Positions 22,443 through 31,600 of a stretch of DNA of 33,504 nucleotides are shown here, piece by piece (positions within the stretch are counted from its first letter, which is position 1; each line of letters begins with the position of its first letter). The DNA is from Martinezella lusitana. Lineage in GTDB: Bacteria; Pseudomonadota; Alphaproteobacteria; Rhizobiales; Rhizobiaceae. The translations under genes were made by a program, and so were the position numbers. Where the stretch lies: the NCBI RefSeq assembly GCF_900094565.1, contig NZ_FMAF01000047.1, positions 1 through 33,504 on the forward strand, in the 5' to 3' direction. The notes beneath the pieces were generated by a model, which worked only from the letters and a program-made list of their open reading frames with translations, did not search any database and had not been told where the DNA came from.

Positions 22443-24651
22443 TCATCACATTCACGAAGGCCATGACCACGGTCACCGCCACCACAATGAGAAGAAACCC
22501 GACGCCCAGGTGAGCGTCGGGCCGGCGGGTCAGGAGAGCGTGATCTATACCTGCCCGATGCATCCCCAGATTAGGCAGCTCGGTCCCGGTACCTGCCCGA
22601 TCTGCGGCATGACGCTGGAGCCGGAGGTCGCGACTGCGGCGACGGGGCAGAGCGCCGAGGTCGTCGACATGACCCGGCGGTTCTGGATCGGCCTGGTCCT
22701 GACGATGCCCGTCCTCGCGCTGGAGATGGGTGGGCATCTCACCAACCTGCACATGCTGCTCGGCGCACAGGTCTCCAACTGGATTCAGCTCGTGCTGGCG
22801 ACGCCGGTGGTGCTGTGGGCGGGATGGCCGTTCTTCGAGCGGGCCTGGGCTTCGCTCGTCAACCGAAGCCTCAACATGTTCACTCTAATCGCGATGGGAA
22901 CGGGCGTCGCCTGGGTCTACAGTTTCGTCGCCACGACCGCGCCTGACATCTTTCCGGACACCTTCCGGGCCGCCGACGGTTCCGTCGCCATCTACTTCGA
23001 GGCGGCCTCCGTCATCGCCGTCCTCGTGCTGCTGGGACAGATTCTGGAACTAAGGGCGCGGGAGCAGACGGGCGGCGCTATCCGGGCGTTGCTCGACCTC
23101 GCGCCGAAGACGGCGCGCCGCATCCGGGAGGACGGTTCGGACGAAGACGTCGGGCTGGACGTCGTCGTTGTCGGGGACCGCCTGCGCGTCCGGCCGGGTG
23201 AGAAGGTGCCCGTCGACGGCGAACTGGTCGAGGGACGCAGCTCCATCGATGAATCCATGATTACCGGCGAATCCATGCCGGTCACCAAGGAAGTCGGCGC
23301 CAAGCTGATCGGCGGCACGCTCAACCAGAGCGGCGGCTTCGTCATGATGGCCGGCAAGGTCGGGCGCGATACCATGCTGGCGCAGATCGTGCGCATGGTC
23401 GCGGACGCCCAGCGTTCCCGGGCGCCGATCCAGCGCCTGGCCGATCGGGTCTCCGGCTGGTTCGTTCCCGTGGTGATCCTCATCGCGATCGTCGCCTTCG
23501 TCGTCTGGGGAATCTGGGGACCCGAGCCCCGCTTCGCCCATGGCCTCGTCGCCGCCGTCGCCGTGCTGATCATCGCCTGCCCCTGCGCCCTCGGGCTGGC
23601 GACGCCGATGTCGATCATGGTCGGCGTCGGACGGGGCGCCCGGATGGGTGTCCTCATCAAGAACGCCGAGGCGCTGGAACGCTTCGAGAAGATCGACACA
23701 CTGGTCATCGACAAGACCGGCACGCTGACGGAAGGCCGGCCGAAGGTCACCGCACTGAAGGCCGTCGGCGGATTCGACGAGGCCGAACTTCTCAGGCTGG
23801 CAGCCACGCTCGAAAGGGCCAGCGAACATCCTCTGGCTGCCGCCATCGTCGCAGCAGCTCAGGAGAGGGGAATTGTCCTCGGCGAGGCCCGCGAGTTCGA
23901 CAGTCCTGTCGGCAAGGGCGTCACCGGAACGGTCAACGACAGGAAGCTCGTGATCGGCAGCCATCGGATCATGGCGGAAGCAGGCGTCGACCTCTCGGCT
24001 CTCGTGGCCGAGTCCGAGGCGCTTCGCGGCGAGGGCGCGACGGTGATCTACGTCGCCGTCGACGGCAAGGTGGGCGGTCTTGTCGCCATCGCGGATCCGA
24101 TCAAGGCGACGACGGCCGCGGCGCTGCGCTCGCTGAAGGAGGAGAACATCCGCGTCGTGATGCTGACCGGCGACAACAGGACGACGGCTGAGGCCGTGGC
24201 GCGCAGGCTCGGCATTGACGAGGTGGAAGCGGAGATCCTGCCGGAGGACAAGGGCAAGGTGGTCGCCAGGCTTCGGAGCGAAGGTCGCGTCGTCGCCATG
24301 GCCGGAGACGGGGTCAACGATGCTCCGGCGCTTGCCGCCGCCGACGTCGGCATCGCCATGGGCACGGGAACGGACGTAGCGATCGAAAGCGCCGGCGTCA
24401 CGCTGCTGAAGGGCGACCTGCAGGGCATCGCGAGAGCCCGCAAGCTCAGCCATGCGACGATGAGCAACATCCGCCAGAACCTGTTCCTCGCCTTCGTCTA
24501 CAACGCCGCGGGCATCCCCATTGCGGCGGGCGTGCTCTATCCGGCCTTCGGGCTGTTGCTCTCGCCGATCATCGCGGCCGCCGCAATGGCGCTGTCCTCT
24601 GTGAGCGTCATCGGCAACTCGCTGCGGCTGCGGCGCGCGGCGGTCGACTAG
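22435..24651 (+). CDS. Copper-exporting P1B-type ATPase (CopA/CopB/ActP-like)
   Basis: Protein of 738 residues. A His-rich N-terminus (DHHIHEGHDHGHRHH) leads to a zinc-ribbon-like metal domain (CPMHPQIRQL and CPICGM, from residue 40) instead of ferredoxin-like MXCXXC domains. Eight helices are expected, with the CPC ion site at 382-384 (IACPCALGLATP). The phosphatase loop is ITGES, the phosphorylated Asp426 sits in DKTGTLTEG, the SEHPLA motif follows, and the hinge is MAGDGVNDAPAL. Helix 7 carries YN and helix 8 MALSS, the ligands of Cu(I)-selective P1B-1 pumps. It would pump Cu(I) from cytoplasm to periplasm, where the multicopper oxidase acts. GTG 22435 is chosen for GGAGGAG 6 bp upstream and the 8-bp overlap with the previous gene. 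Confidence 0.95.
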   Translation: MTDHHIHEGHDHGHRHHNEKKPDAQVSVGPAGQESVIYTCPMHPQIRQLGPGTCPICGMTLEPEVATAATGQSAEVVDMTRRFWIGLVLTMPVLALEMGGHLTNLHMLLGAQVSNWIQLVLATPVVLWAGWPFFERAWASLVNRSLNMFTLIAMGTGVAWVYSFVATTAPDIFPDTFRAADGSVAIYFEAASVIAVLVLLGQILELRAREQTGGAIRALLDLAPKTARRIREDGSDEDVGLDVVVVGDRLRVRPGEKVPVDGELVEGRSSIDESMITGESMPVTKEVGAKLIGGTLNQSGGFVMMAGKVGRDTMLAQIVRMVADAQRSRAPIQRLADRVSGWFVPVVILIAIVAFVVWGIWGPEPRFAHGLVAAVAVLIIACPCALGLATPMSIMVGVGRGARMGVLIKNAEALERFEKIDTLVIDKTGTLTEGRPKVTALKAVGGFDEAELLRLAATLERASEHPLAAAIVAAAQERGIVLGEAREFDSPVGKGVTGTVNDRKLVIGSHRIMAEAGVDLSALVAESEALRGEGATVIYVAVDGKVGGLVAIADPIKATTAAALRSLKEENIRVVMLTGDNRTTAEAVARRLGIDEVEAEILPEDKGKVVARLRSEGRVVAMAGDGVNDAPALAAADVGIAMGTGTDVAIESAGVTLLKGDLQGIARARKLSHATMSNIRQNLFLAFVYNAAGIPIAAGVLYPAFGLLLSPIIAAAAMALSSVSVIGNSLRLRRAAVD

Positions 24652-24749
24652 GGGTCCGGCGGCGCGGTCGCCGGACACGACAATCGGGTACCGGCCCGTG
24701 CGGAATGCACGGGGCGGAGGAACGGACACCAACCGAAAGGAGAAACGAC

Positions 24750-25166
24750 ATGATTACGAGAAAATTGCCATACGCGACAGGTCTGGCCGCCTTGATCGCC
24801 ATCGGCAGCGCAGGCCTGGCTATCGCACAGGAGGCCGGAACCGATCCGCATCATCCCGCGAACGCGGAGGCGGCCCCGCCGGCCGGGACCGACGACATGA
24901 CGGGGCAAGGCCAGAATGGCAGGCCCGGCGCCGACGTGATGCAGGGTGGGATAATGGAACGGGGCATGATGCAGCCCGGCATGCCGATGATGGGCATGCG
25001 TGGACACATGATGAAGATCATGTTCGCGATCGCCGACACGGACGGGGACGGCGCGCTGTCCTTCGAGGAGGTGACGGCCATCCACAAGCGTATCTTCGAC
25101 GCTGTGGACGCGAACAAGGACGGCAAGGTCACGCCTGACGAGATGCAGGCGTTCATGCAGCAGTAG
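24750..25166 (+). CDS. Exported EF-hand, Met-rich protein
   Basis: Protein of 138 residues with a Sec signal peptide (TGLAALIAIGSAGLAIAQ, cut near residue 27). A Met-rich region at ~60-90 (VMQGGIMERGMMQPGMPMMG) could bind Cu(I). Two EF-hands follow (DTDGDGALSFEE and DANKDGKVTPDE), both with canonical acidic ligands, suggesting Ca-binding. The start has AAAGGAG at 24735-24741, eight bases before ATG 24750. It follows the copper ATPase by 98 bp. The combination of Met-rich and EF-hand parts suggests a periplasmic copper sensor or buffer; that is inference. Confidence 0.85.
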   Translation: MITRKLPYATGLAALIAIGSAGLAIAQEAGTDPHHPANAEAAPPAGTDDMTGQGQNGRPGADVMQGGIMERGMMQPGMPMMGMRGHMMKIMFAIADTDGDGALSFEEVTAIHKRIFDAVDANKDGKVTPDEMQAFMQQ

Positions 25167-25176
25167 GTTCCGGACG

Positions 25177-25566
25177 ATGACAAGGACCGATAGCAATTCC
25201 CTTCGTCCGCTGCCACCATGGTCGTTGGCCGCCTTGCTGCTGGCTATGTTCGCCATCGCCCTCGGCTACGGATTCCTGCTGCCGATCCTTCCGTCCACGA
25301 TTGCCAGGATTGCCGGGACGTCGGATCCGGCAATCCTGGCGCAGCATACCGGCGTCCTGACTGGAACCTACACCCTCGAGCTGTTCCTGTTCGCACCGCT
25401 GTGGGGGCGCTTCTCGGACCGATACGGGCGGCGTCCCGCGATCGTCGTTCTCGCCGCAGGCATCGGCCTCCCGCGCCTCCTGAAGCAGCCCGAGCGGGAG
25501 GGGCCGGACGCTCCGGCATCCACAGGAACGTCCAGAACAGCCGCCGAAGAAGGACGCCGCTCGTGA
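25177..25566 (+). pseudogene. MFS transporter reduced to its first three helices
   Basis: A 129-residue frame whose first ~100 residues match the N-terminus of a major-facilitator drug-type transporter: helix 1 LAALLLAMFAIALGYGFLLP, helix 2 GVLTGTYTLELFLFAPLWG and the conserved loop GRFSDRYGRRPAIVV. After AAGIG the pattern ends, and a polar tail (RLLKQPEREGPDAPASTGTS and onwards) runs to the stop. Family members have about 400 residues and twelve helices, so nine helices are missing, either by internal deletion that joined the extreme C-terminus in frame or by truncation. It starts 10 bp after the EF-hand gene and ends in the terminator hairpin. Transport activity is unlikely. Confidence 0.75.
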
Positions 25567-25577
25567 GAGGCGTCCTT
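25550..25577 (+). terminator. Terminator-like hairpin closing the copper cluster
   Basis: AAGGACGCC (25550-25558) and GGCGTCCTT (25569-25577) form a perfect 9-bp stem with a 10-nt loop. The stop codon of the reduced MFS gene lies in the loop. Only two Ts end the stem, so efficiency is uncertain. Confidence 0.55.
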
Positions 25578-25650
25578 CCAAGAAAGTTTCCCCTCTTCTC
25601 CGCCTGCCAGGAATCGATGCCAGCATTTCCGGATCTCAAATCGAGGCGCC

Positions 25651-27405
25651 ATGTCACAGGACCAATCCTTTTTCTCTTCGGCTGCGAGCACAGCCGGAAC
25701 GGCTCGACAGCTCCGCACCTATGGGGACGCCGTTAGCGGATCGCCGGGCCGTTACAAGCTCCTTCTGCTCGTGGTTGGCCTAGCCGTCGTCATCGCCGCG
25801 ACGACGATCGGCCAGCTTCGGCTGAACGCCTGGTACGAACCGTTCTTCGATGCTGTGAAGAACAAGGATCTGGCCTCGTTCCTCCGGCAGCTCGTCGTGT
25901 TCACCATCGTCGCCATCGTCCTCATCTTCCTGAACATCGCGCAGACATGGCTCGACCAATGGACGAAGATCGCCTTGCGCGACTGCGTCACCCGCGATCT
26001 CCTTGTCCAGTGGTTCGCACCCCGGAGGGCATTTCTTCTCGCCGGCGCAGGGCCGGTCGGCAGCAATCCCGACCAGCGTGTCCAGGAGGACGCGAGACGG
26101 CTGACCGAGCTTACCGTGTCGCTGGCGATCGGATTCTTCCAGTCCACGTTGCTGCTATTCAGCTTTGTCGGAGTGCTGTGGCTGCTCTCCCGCGGCTTCG
26201 TGTTCGAATTCGACGGCCGCAGCTTTCAGATCCCGGGATTCATGGTCTGGGCCGCGTTGATCTACGCGGCGTCCGGCTCGTCGCTGAGTTGGCGTCTGGG
26301 CCGTCCTCTAATCGAGCTCAACGCGGCACGGTACGCCCGAGAGGCCGAATTCCGCTTCGGCCTCATGCAAGCGAACGAAGCCAGTGACGGCATCGCACTT
26401 TCTGGAGGCGAGGAGGGCGAGCAGGCGCGGCTCGAACGCGAATTCGACGGCGTGATCGGGCTCACGCGGCGGATTGCCAACGTTGCCACGAGACTGACGG
26501 GCGTCACAGCAGGATACGGGTGGTTCGCGACCGTGGTCCCGATCGTCGCCGCAGCTCCGGGATATTTTGGCGGGCAGCTCACATTTGGCGAGTTGATGGT
26601 TGTCGTCGGCGCCTTCAACCAGGTCCAGCAGGCACTGCGATGGTATGTCGACAACGCCGGCAACATTGCCGACTGGCGGGCCACGCTCCAACGCGTCATG
26701 GACCTGCGCCAGGCGCTTCTCGCCATGGACCAGGCCGCGCCGTCGCAAAGCCGCATCGCCATTCTCGAGGGCGAGCCGGTGCTGGCCCTCGACGACCTGA
26801 CCGTGCACGTTGCGGACCGGGCAGTCTCCATCGACGAGCCGCACGTCGCCGTTCTGCCGGGCGAACGTGTCCTCGTCATCGGCAAGCCGGGCACAGGCAA
26901 GAGCATGCTGTTTCGCGCGTTGGCCGGGCTCTGGCCCTGGGGAACCGGGCGGCTGCGCCTGCCGCCGAAAGCGGATACCATCTTCCTTCCGCAGCGCCCG
27001 TATGTCCCGAACGGTTCATTGCGCGAGGTGCTGTCCTACCCCTGCAAACCTTCCACCTTCCAGGAGGCGGCCTTCTCGCGCGCGCTGGAACGCACGGACC
27101 TCCGCCACCTGATCCCGTCGCTGGACCGCGTGGCCCGCTGGGACAAGGAATTGACGGTCGACGAGCAGCAGCATCTGGCCTTCGCCCGGCTCCTGGTCCA
27201 CAGGCCCGCTTGGGTCGTCAGCGACGAGGCCCTGTGCCATCTGAACGACGACGATCGCAAGATGCTGTTCTCGATCTTCGACGACGAACTGTCGAAGACC
27301 GCCGTCGTCAGCATCTCCAGCAACGACGCCCAGTACGGCTTCTATTCCAGAATACTTCATCTGAATGCACAGCCGCGTGCCGAAGCAAGCCCGACGCCGT
27401 CGTGA
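25651..27405 (+). CDS. SbmA/BacA- or YddA-like ABC transporter with degenerate ATPase motifs
   Basis: Protein of 584 residues: a membrane half (helices at ~36-55, 80-105, ~165-190, ~205-225, ~290-315) of the SbmA_BacA/ABC_membrane_2 type (LNAWYEPFFDAVKNKDL is the family's early segment), then an ATPase domain from ~370. Walker A is intact (GKPGTGKSML, 411-420). The signature is altered (LTVDEQQHLAFARLL instead of LSLGEQQR). Walker B retains Asp525-Glu526 (WVVSDEAL), but the D-loop is unusual (CHLND), and the H-loop His is replaced (SISSN at 554-558, normally SVGHR). The family exports or imports peptides and is homologous to peroxisomal ABCD transporters. ATP hydrolysis may be slow or absent. 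It follows the copper cluster after a terminator-like hairpin, 245 bp after the true Cu genes. Confidence 0.85.
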   Translation: MSQDQSFFSSAASTAGTARQLRTYGDAVSGSPGRYKLLLLVVGLAVVIAATTIGQLRLNAWYEPFFDAVKNKDLASFLRQLVVFTIVAIVLIFLNIAQTWLDQWTKIALRDCVTRDLLVQWFAPRRAFLLAGAGPVGSNPDQRVQEDARRLTELTVSLAIGFFQSTLLLFSFVGVLWLLSRGFVFEFDGRSFQIPGFMVWAALIYAASGSSLSWRLGRPLIELNAARYAREAEFRFGLMQANEASDGIALSGGEEGEQARLEREFDGVIGLTRRIANVATRLTGVTAGYGWFATVVPIVAAAPGYFGGQLTFGELMVVVGAFNQVQQALRWYVDNAGNIADWRATLQRVMDLRQALLAMDQAAPSQSRIAILEGEPVLALDDLTVHVADRAVSIDEPHVAVLPGERVLVIGKPGTGKSMLFRALAGLWPWGTGRLRLPPKADTIFLPQRPYVPNGSLREVLSYPCKPSTFQEAAFSRALERTDLRHLIPSLDRVARWDKELTVDEQQHLAFARLLVHRPAWVVSDEALCHLNDDDRKMLFSIFDDELSKTAVVSISSNDAQYGFYSRILHLNAQPRAEASPTPS

Positions 27406-27409
27406 TCGG

Positions 27410-27637
27410 GGGATCTTGAACGAAAGCTTCGACAGGAAAACCCTCCATGTCGAACGACTCTCTCCATGCTTTCGGTAGGTTCGGGAATGCGACCGCGAGA
27501 TCAATGTCGGAGCAATCATTGCCTTCGCCACGCATAATTGATCCTGACGCAAAGGCGAAACTTGCCTCCGTAAAGCGGTTTGCTAAGCGGTCGCTCGCGA
27601 CGTCAAGTGCCCATTCAGCCCGATGTCGTTGATTCAC
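27410..27637 (-). pseudogene. Nucleotidyltransferase-domain protein, C-terminally truncated
   Basis: The N-terminal ~76 residues match the DNA polymerase beta-like nucleotidyltransferase fold: FASGSIMRGEGN with the GS motif, then CSDIDLAVAFPNLPKAW with two catalytic Asp residues, and FPVEAFVQDPP. The pattern ends near 27410, and the frame then runs antisense into the ABC transporter gene. Related proteins are 250-300 residues long, so the helical substrate-binding part is lost. It was probably cut when the copper/ABC block arrived. No function is expected. Confidence 0.75.
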
Positions 27638-27678
27638 GTCTCACTCCAAAGTTAACGATCAGAGCGAGTGCAAAAGAA

Positions 27679-27703
27679 AACCCCACTCGTGCCCGGCGGG
27701 GTT
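27679..27703. terminator. Weak hairpin in intergenic region
   Basis: AACCCC (27679-27684) and GGGGTT (27698-27703) form a 6-bp stem with a 13-nt loop. Without a run of T it is only a weak terminator candidate. Confidence 0.25.
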
Positions 27704-28063
27704 GATCCACTTTATCAAATGAACAGACTTAGTTCACGACAGGACCAACCACCGCACTCGGGCGGTCATGGCGGTCAATGAAGTGAGATGCATCTTGCTC
27801 ATGTTTCCAGGCTACGCGCACCATATTCTCCGCTCAAGCCGCCACTATGAACGTGATCACCTCTCCAACGCAGGTTTAGCACGAGGTTCGTTGTGACAGT
27901 GATTCCGATCGGTTTCGCAGTTCGCCAGAACTGCGCACAACCGGAAAACCGATGCGGTGGTCGCGCCAGCTTAACCCGGCTTGCTCACAGACTCTCACGG
28001 CGTGCGATGCGCGTTGATCAATGCTACGTGCCTCGTCGGGGCGGATATCGGCCACCCTCCGAT

Positions 28064-28116
28064 CAGATCATTGATACGCATCAATGATCTGACAGCCCTT
28101 GCATGATCTTTAAGAT
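28064..28116 (+). promoter_or_regulatory. FNR/FixK-dependent class II promoter
   Basis: TTGAT-ACGC-ATCAA (28071-28084) is a perfect FNR/FixK box, itself the centre of a 30-bp perfect palindrome (28063-28092). TAAGAT at 28111-28116 is a fair -10 element, placing the box centre at about -42 to -43 of a start near 28121, the classical class II arrangement. No known gene follows directly: only a 35-codon frame at 28136 and a start-less frame to 28439. Confidence 0.75.
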
Positions 28117-28135
28117 CGAAATCGGGAGCAAGGTG

Positions 28136-28243
28136 ATGAAAAGGAATATGCGAAGCCTATCCCAGGGGGTGTCGTACCGCCCTTCTAGCGTAGCCTCGGG
28201 CAATTTGATCTATTGGACGCGAGATTTCAGATTTACAACATAG
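28136..28243 (+). CDS. Possible 35-residue peptide behind the FNR-type promoter
   Basis: ATG 28136 is preceded by GGAG (7 bp) and lies about 15 nt after the predicted transcription start. The product (MKRNMRSLSQGVSYRPSSVA followed by SGNLIYWTRDFRFTT) is basic and matches nothing known. It may be the true head of a small gene, a leader peptide, or the head of a gene whose body is lost. I include it because the promoter and ribosome-binding site are well placed, not because of any homology. Confidence 0.3.
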   Translation: MKRNMRSLSQGVSYRPSSVASGNLIYWTRDFRFTT

Positions 28244-28439
28244 TCCCAACTATGGGGTCTCTAATCCGTTCGCGAAAGGCCGTTTTCCGGTCAATCTCAA
28301 AAGTGGTCCAGCAACTGTCATCGAGAGTGAGTTTACGGACAAGGAGATGGCCGGGCTTTGTCGCGAGCTTTTGTCGAGGTCGCAGAAACGGCTATTGCTG
28401 GACACGATTCTGCCGCGAGGCCGCGAATTCCTGGAGTGA
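28209..28439 (+). pseudogene. Start-less open frame, probable 3' remnant of a gene
   Basis: The frame is open for 76 codons to TGA 28437-28439 but has no ATG, GTG or TTG in its first part. It reads, near its end, NLKSGPATVIESEFTDKEM and ELLSRSQKRLLLDTILPRGR, which looks like real coding sequence with plausible helices. It probably is the tail of a gene whose front was deleted, perhaps the one once driven by the FNR-type promoter. No family recognised. The rest of 27638-28646 shows no supportable gene. Confidence 0.3.
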
Positions 28440-28535
28440 GGACCGCCTCAGACAAGCGAAAGACGGTATTGCCAGAAATTGCGGTTTTGAATTGCAGATT
28501 TTTCTTTTATGGAGGCTTCCACGAAACAGAGGTCA

Positions 28536-28556
28536 GTTGCAACTAGGGATTGCAAC
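28536..28556. promoter_or_regulatory. Operator-like inverted repeat upstream of the peptide synthetase
   Basis: GTTGCAA (28536-28542) and TTGCAAC (28550-28556) are perfect 7-bp arms separated by 7 bp, about 90 bp before the synthetase start. The size suits a dimeric regulator. No flanking promoter elements with good spacing were found. Confidence 0.35.
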
Positions 28557-28646
28557 CTGCAGCGGCGGGTAGTGCTTGCTGGAGAAGTGGCACGACGCCT
28601 CGTGTGATACAAGCGCCCGGCGATGCTAGGCTTTTGACTAGAGAGT

Positions 28647-31600
28647 ATGAAAATGGATCAAGGTGTTGATGGTACCGAACTCGCCGGGGGCGCGGTGACC
28701 AATTCAAGTAACCAACCCGGAACAAGGGCTCGTTTCGGAAGCACTGATACGCTTGTAAAAATCCACCCTGATCTCAGAACGATCGCACGCTCTCAGATTC
28801 TGACGGGTGCCGACTTTTCCGAGGAAGGACGGCCCGATGAGCGGCTCGATATCGTCTTCGAGCAGCTTGCCGAGAGGTTTGGTTTGTTGCCGGCCGTGAT
28901 CTCCGATGGACGCGCCTGGACATATCAAGAGATAAACAAACGCGCGAATCAGTTTGCCCGCCTCCTCATGGACAAGGGCGTGCGGCCGGGCCAGCGGGTA
29001 GGTTTGCTTGTCGATCGATCCGCCGAGACCTATATTGCGCTGCTCGGTGTCATGAGGGCAGGGGCGGCCTTCGTTCCTCTCGCTGCTGCATTTCCCGAAG
29101 AGCGGATGGCGCTCATCATCGAAGACGCCGATGTGGAGCTGGTCGTCACCATCGACGCCTATTCCTCTCGCGCCAAACAACTCTCCGTTCCCCTCGTCCT
29201 GATCGATGCCGCCGACGCCGAAATCACGGCTAGGTCCGATGCACCGCTGCAACCGAACGCTGTACCTTCTGCATCCGACGACACCTGCTACATTCTCTAT
29301 ACATCCGGTACGACAGGCAAGCCTAAGGGCGTGGTCATAAAGCACCAAAGCATTTGCAACTTTATGCGGGTCGCTGCCGCAGCCTATGGGTACCGGCCGG
29401 GTGATCGCGTCTATCAGGGCATGACCATCGCCTTTGACTTTTCTGCCGAAGAGATTTGGGTGCCATTTGCCGCTGGCGCCACAATCGTGCCAGCGCCGGG
29501 TCAGCTTACTCTGGTGGGCGAGGAGCTCGCTGATTTCCTGCGGATGAATGACGTTACTTGCATGGCCTGTAGCCCGACATTATTATCCTCCATAGAAAGT
29601 GACGTGCCTGGCCTCCGATTGCTGCTGGTCGGCGGCGAGGCTTGTCCTCATAATCTCGTCATGCGCTGGACGAAGCGAGGGCGGCAAATTCTCAACACAT
29701 ATGGCCCGACCGAGGCCACGGTGACCGCAACGATGGGTGTGCTGGTGCCTGAGAGGTCGGTGACCATCGGTGCACCACTGCCCACTTACTCCATCGTCAT
29801 TCTCGATCCTTTGGTATCGGAACTTGCCGAGCCAGGTGAGTCAGGTGAAATCGGTATTGCCGGCATCGGACTGGCGGCAGGCTACCTCAATAGGCCGGAC
29901 CTGACCGAACAGAAGTTTATTGCAGATTTTATCGGCCTGCCGAACAATCCGTCGAAGCGCATTTACCGGACGGGGGATCTCGGCCGGATCAACGACGACG
30001 GCGAGATCGAATATCAGGGTCGCATCGACACTCAGGTGAAAATCCGCGGATACCGCATCGAGCTCGGAGAGATCGAGGCGGTGCTTCTGGACCAACCCGC
30101 GATCGCGCAGGCTGTTGTCACGACCTGGGAGATCGAGCCCGGCCGTATGGAACTCGTTGCCTATTACGCATCGAAGACCGGCCTGCCACCGATCTCGCGT
30201 GCCGATATTGCGCGCGCGCTGAAACAACGCCTGCCGGACTACATGGTGCCTTCTTATCTGGAGGAATTGCCCGCGATCCCGATGACGGTCTCGAACAAGG
30301 CGGATCTTCGTCAGCTCCCGAAGCCGAGAGGCGTTCGGCTCGCGGCAGAACGAACGGTGGTGCCGCCCCGCAATGACGATGAACGCTTCCTGGCGGAGAC
30401 GCTTTCGAACGTTCTGAAGTTTGATGATGTCTCTGTGGAAGACCATTTTTTCGACGATCTCGGTGCCAACTCCCTGCTCATGGCTCGCTTTTGCGCCCGC
30501 GTGCGCACCCGAAAGGAATGGGCGACGGCGTCCATTCGGGACATCTACCTGCACCCGACCGTGGCGCTTCTCGCACAGCACCTCCGTATCCCGGAGGAGA
30601 GGACGACGGCCATCAATGAGCCATGTCTAACCCACCGGGCATCCAATCTTGCCTACTGGACCTGTGGAGCAGCACAACTCCTATTTTATGGCCTCTACAG
30701 CTATTTTGGACTGCTGCTTTTCAACTACGGTCTTAACTGGGTATATGACAAGCTCGATGAGCCGCTGTCGCTCTATCTGCGCTGCGCGCTGCTGTCTGGC
30801 GGTGTTTTCTTCGGTATGTCCGGGGCCGCGATCATCGCGAAGTGGCTGCTGGTCGGCCGCTGGAAGCCAGAAGCGTTCCCCATCTGGGGCCTGCGCTACT
30901 ATCGTTTCTGGGTAGTTCAGACCATGATCCGGACCGCACCCGTGGTGCTCTTCCGCGGCAGCCCGCTCTACAGTCTCTATCTGCGGCTTCTGGGTGCCAA
31001 GCTCGGACGGAATACCGTTATCGAATGCCGATCCGTGCCGGTCTGCACTGATCTTATATCGATCGGCGACAACACGATTCTGCGCAAAGAATCGATGATA
31101 CTCGGCTATCGGGCGCAGTCCGGCTATATCCACACGGGTCGGCTGACCATTGGCCGCGATGCCTTCGTGGGTGTCGGTAGCACACTCGATATCGATACCC
31201 GGATCGGCGATGGCGCCCAGCTCGGCCACTCTTCGTCGCTCCAGCGGGGACAGAGCATTCCGGATGGTGAGCACTGGCATGGATCGCCGGCGGTGCCGAC
31301 AACGGCGGACTACTGCAAGGTTCGCAATGTCAGCCTTTCCAAGGCCCGGCGCATCCTTTATGAAGCGGCTCAGCTCGTTGCCCTATTTACGGTCGTGACG
31401 CCTCTGCCACTTCTCTTCCACAGCTATTGGGAAAATGTGAGCGACGACTATCAGGAGACCATCGGCATTGTCGCGATCGGCACCACGGTCACGCTGTTCG
31501 GTTACATCGCTGTGTCCCTGCTTGCTGCGACATTGCTGCCACGTCTCTTCAGGTTCTTCTTAAAGCCGGGTCGTACTTATTCTCTCTACGGCTTTCACCA

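Noticed and set aside
23050..24732. 560-codon open frame on the minus strand
   Set aside because: It is antisense to the copper ATPase, whose motifs are complete; long antisense frames are expected in GC-rich genes. No protein family is evident.
28064..28091. 28-bp palindrome as a transcription terminator
   Set aside because: There is no T tract, no gene ends nearby, and its centre is a perfect FNR-type box with a -10 at the right distance.
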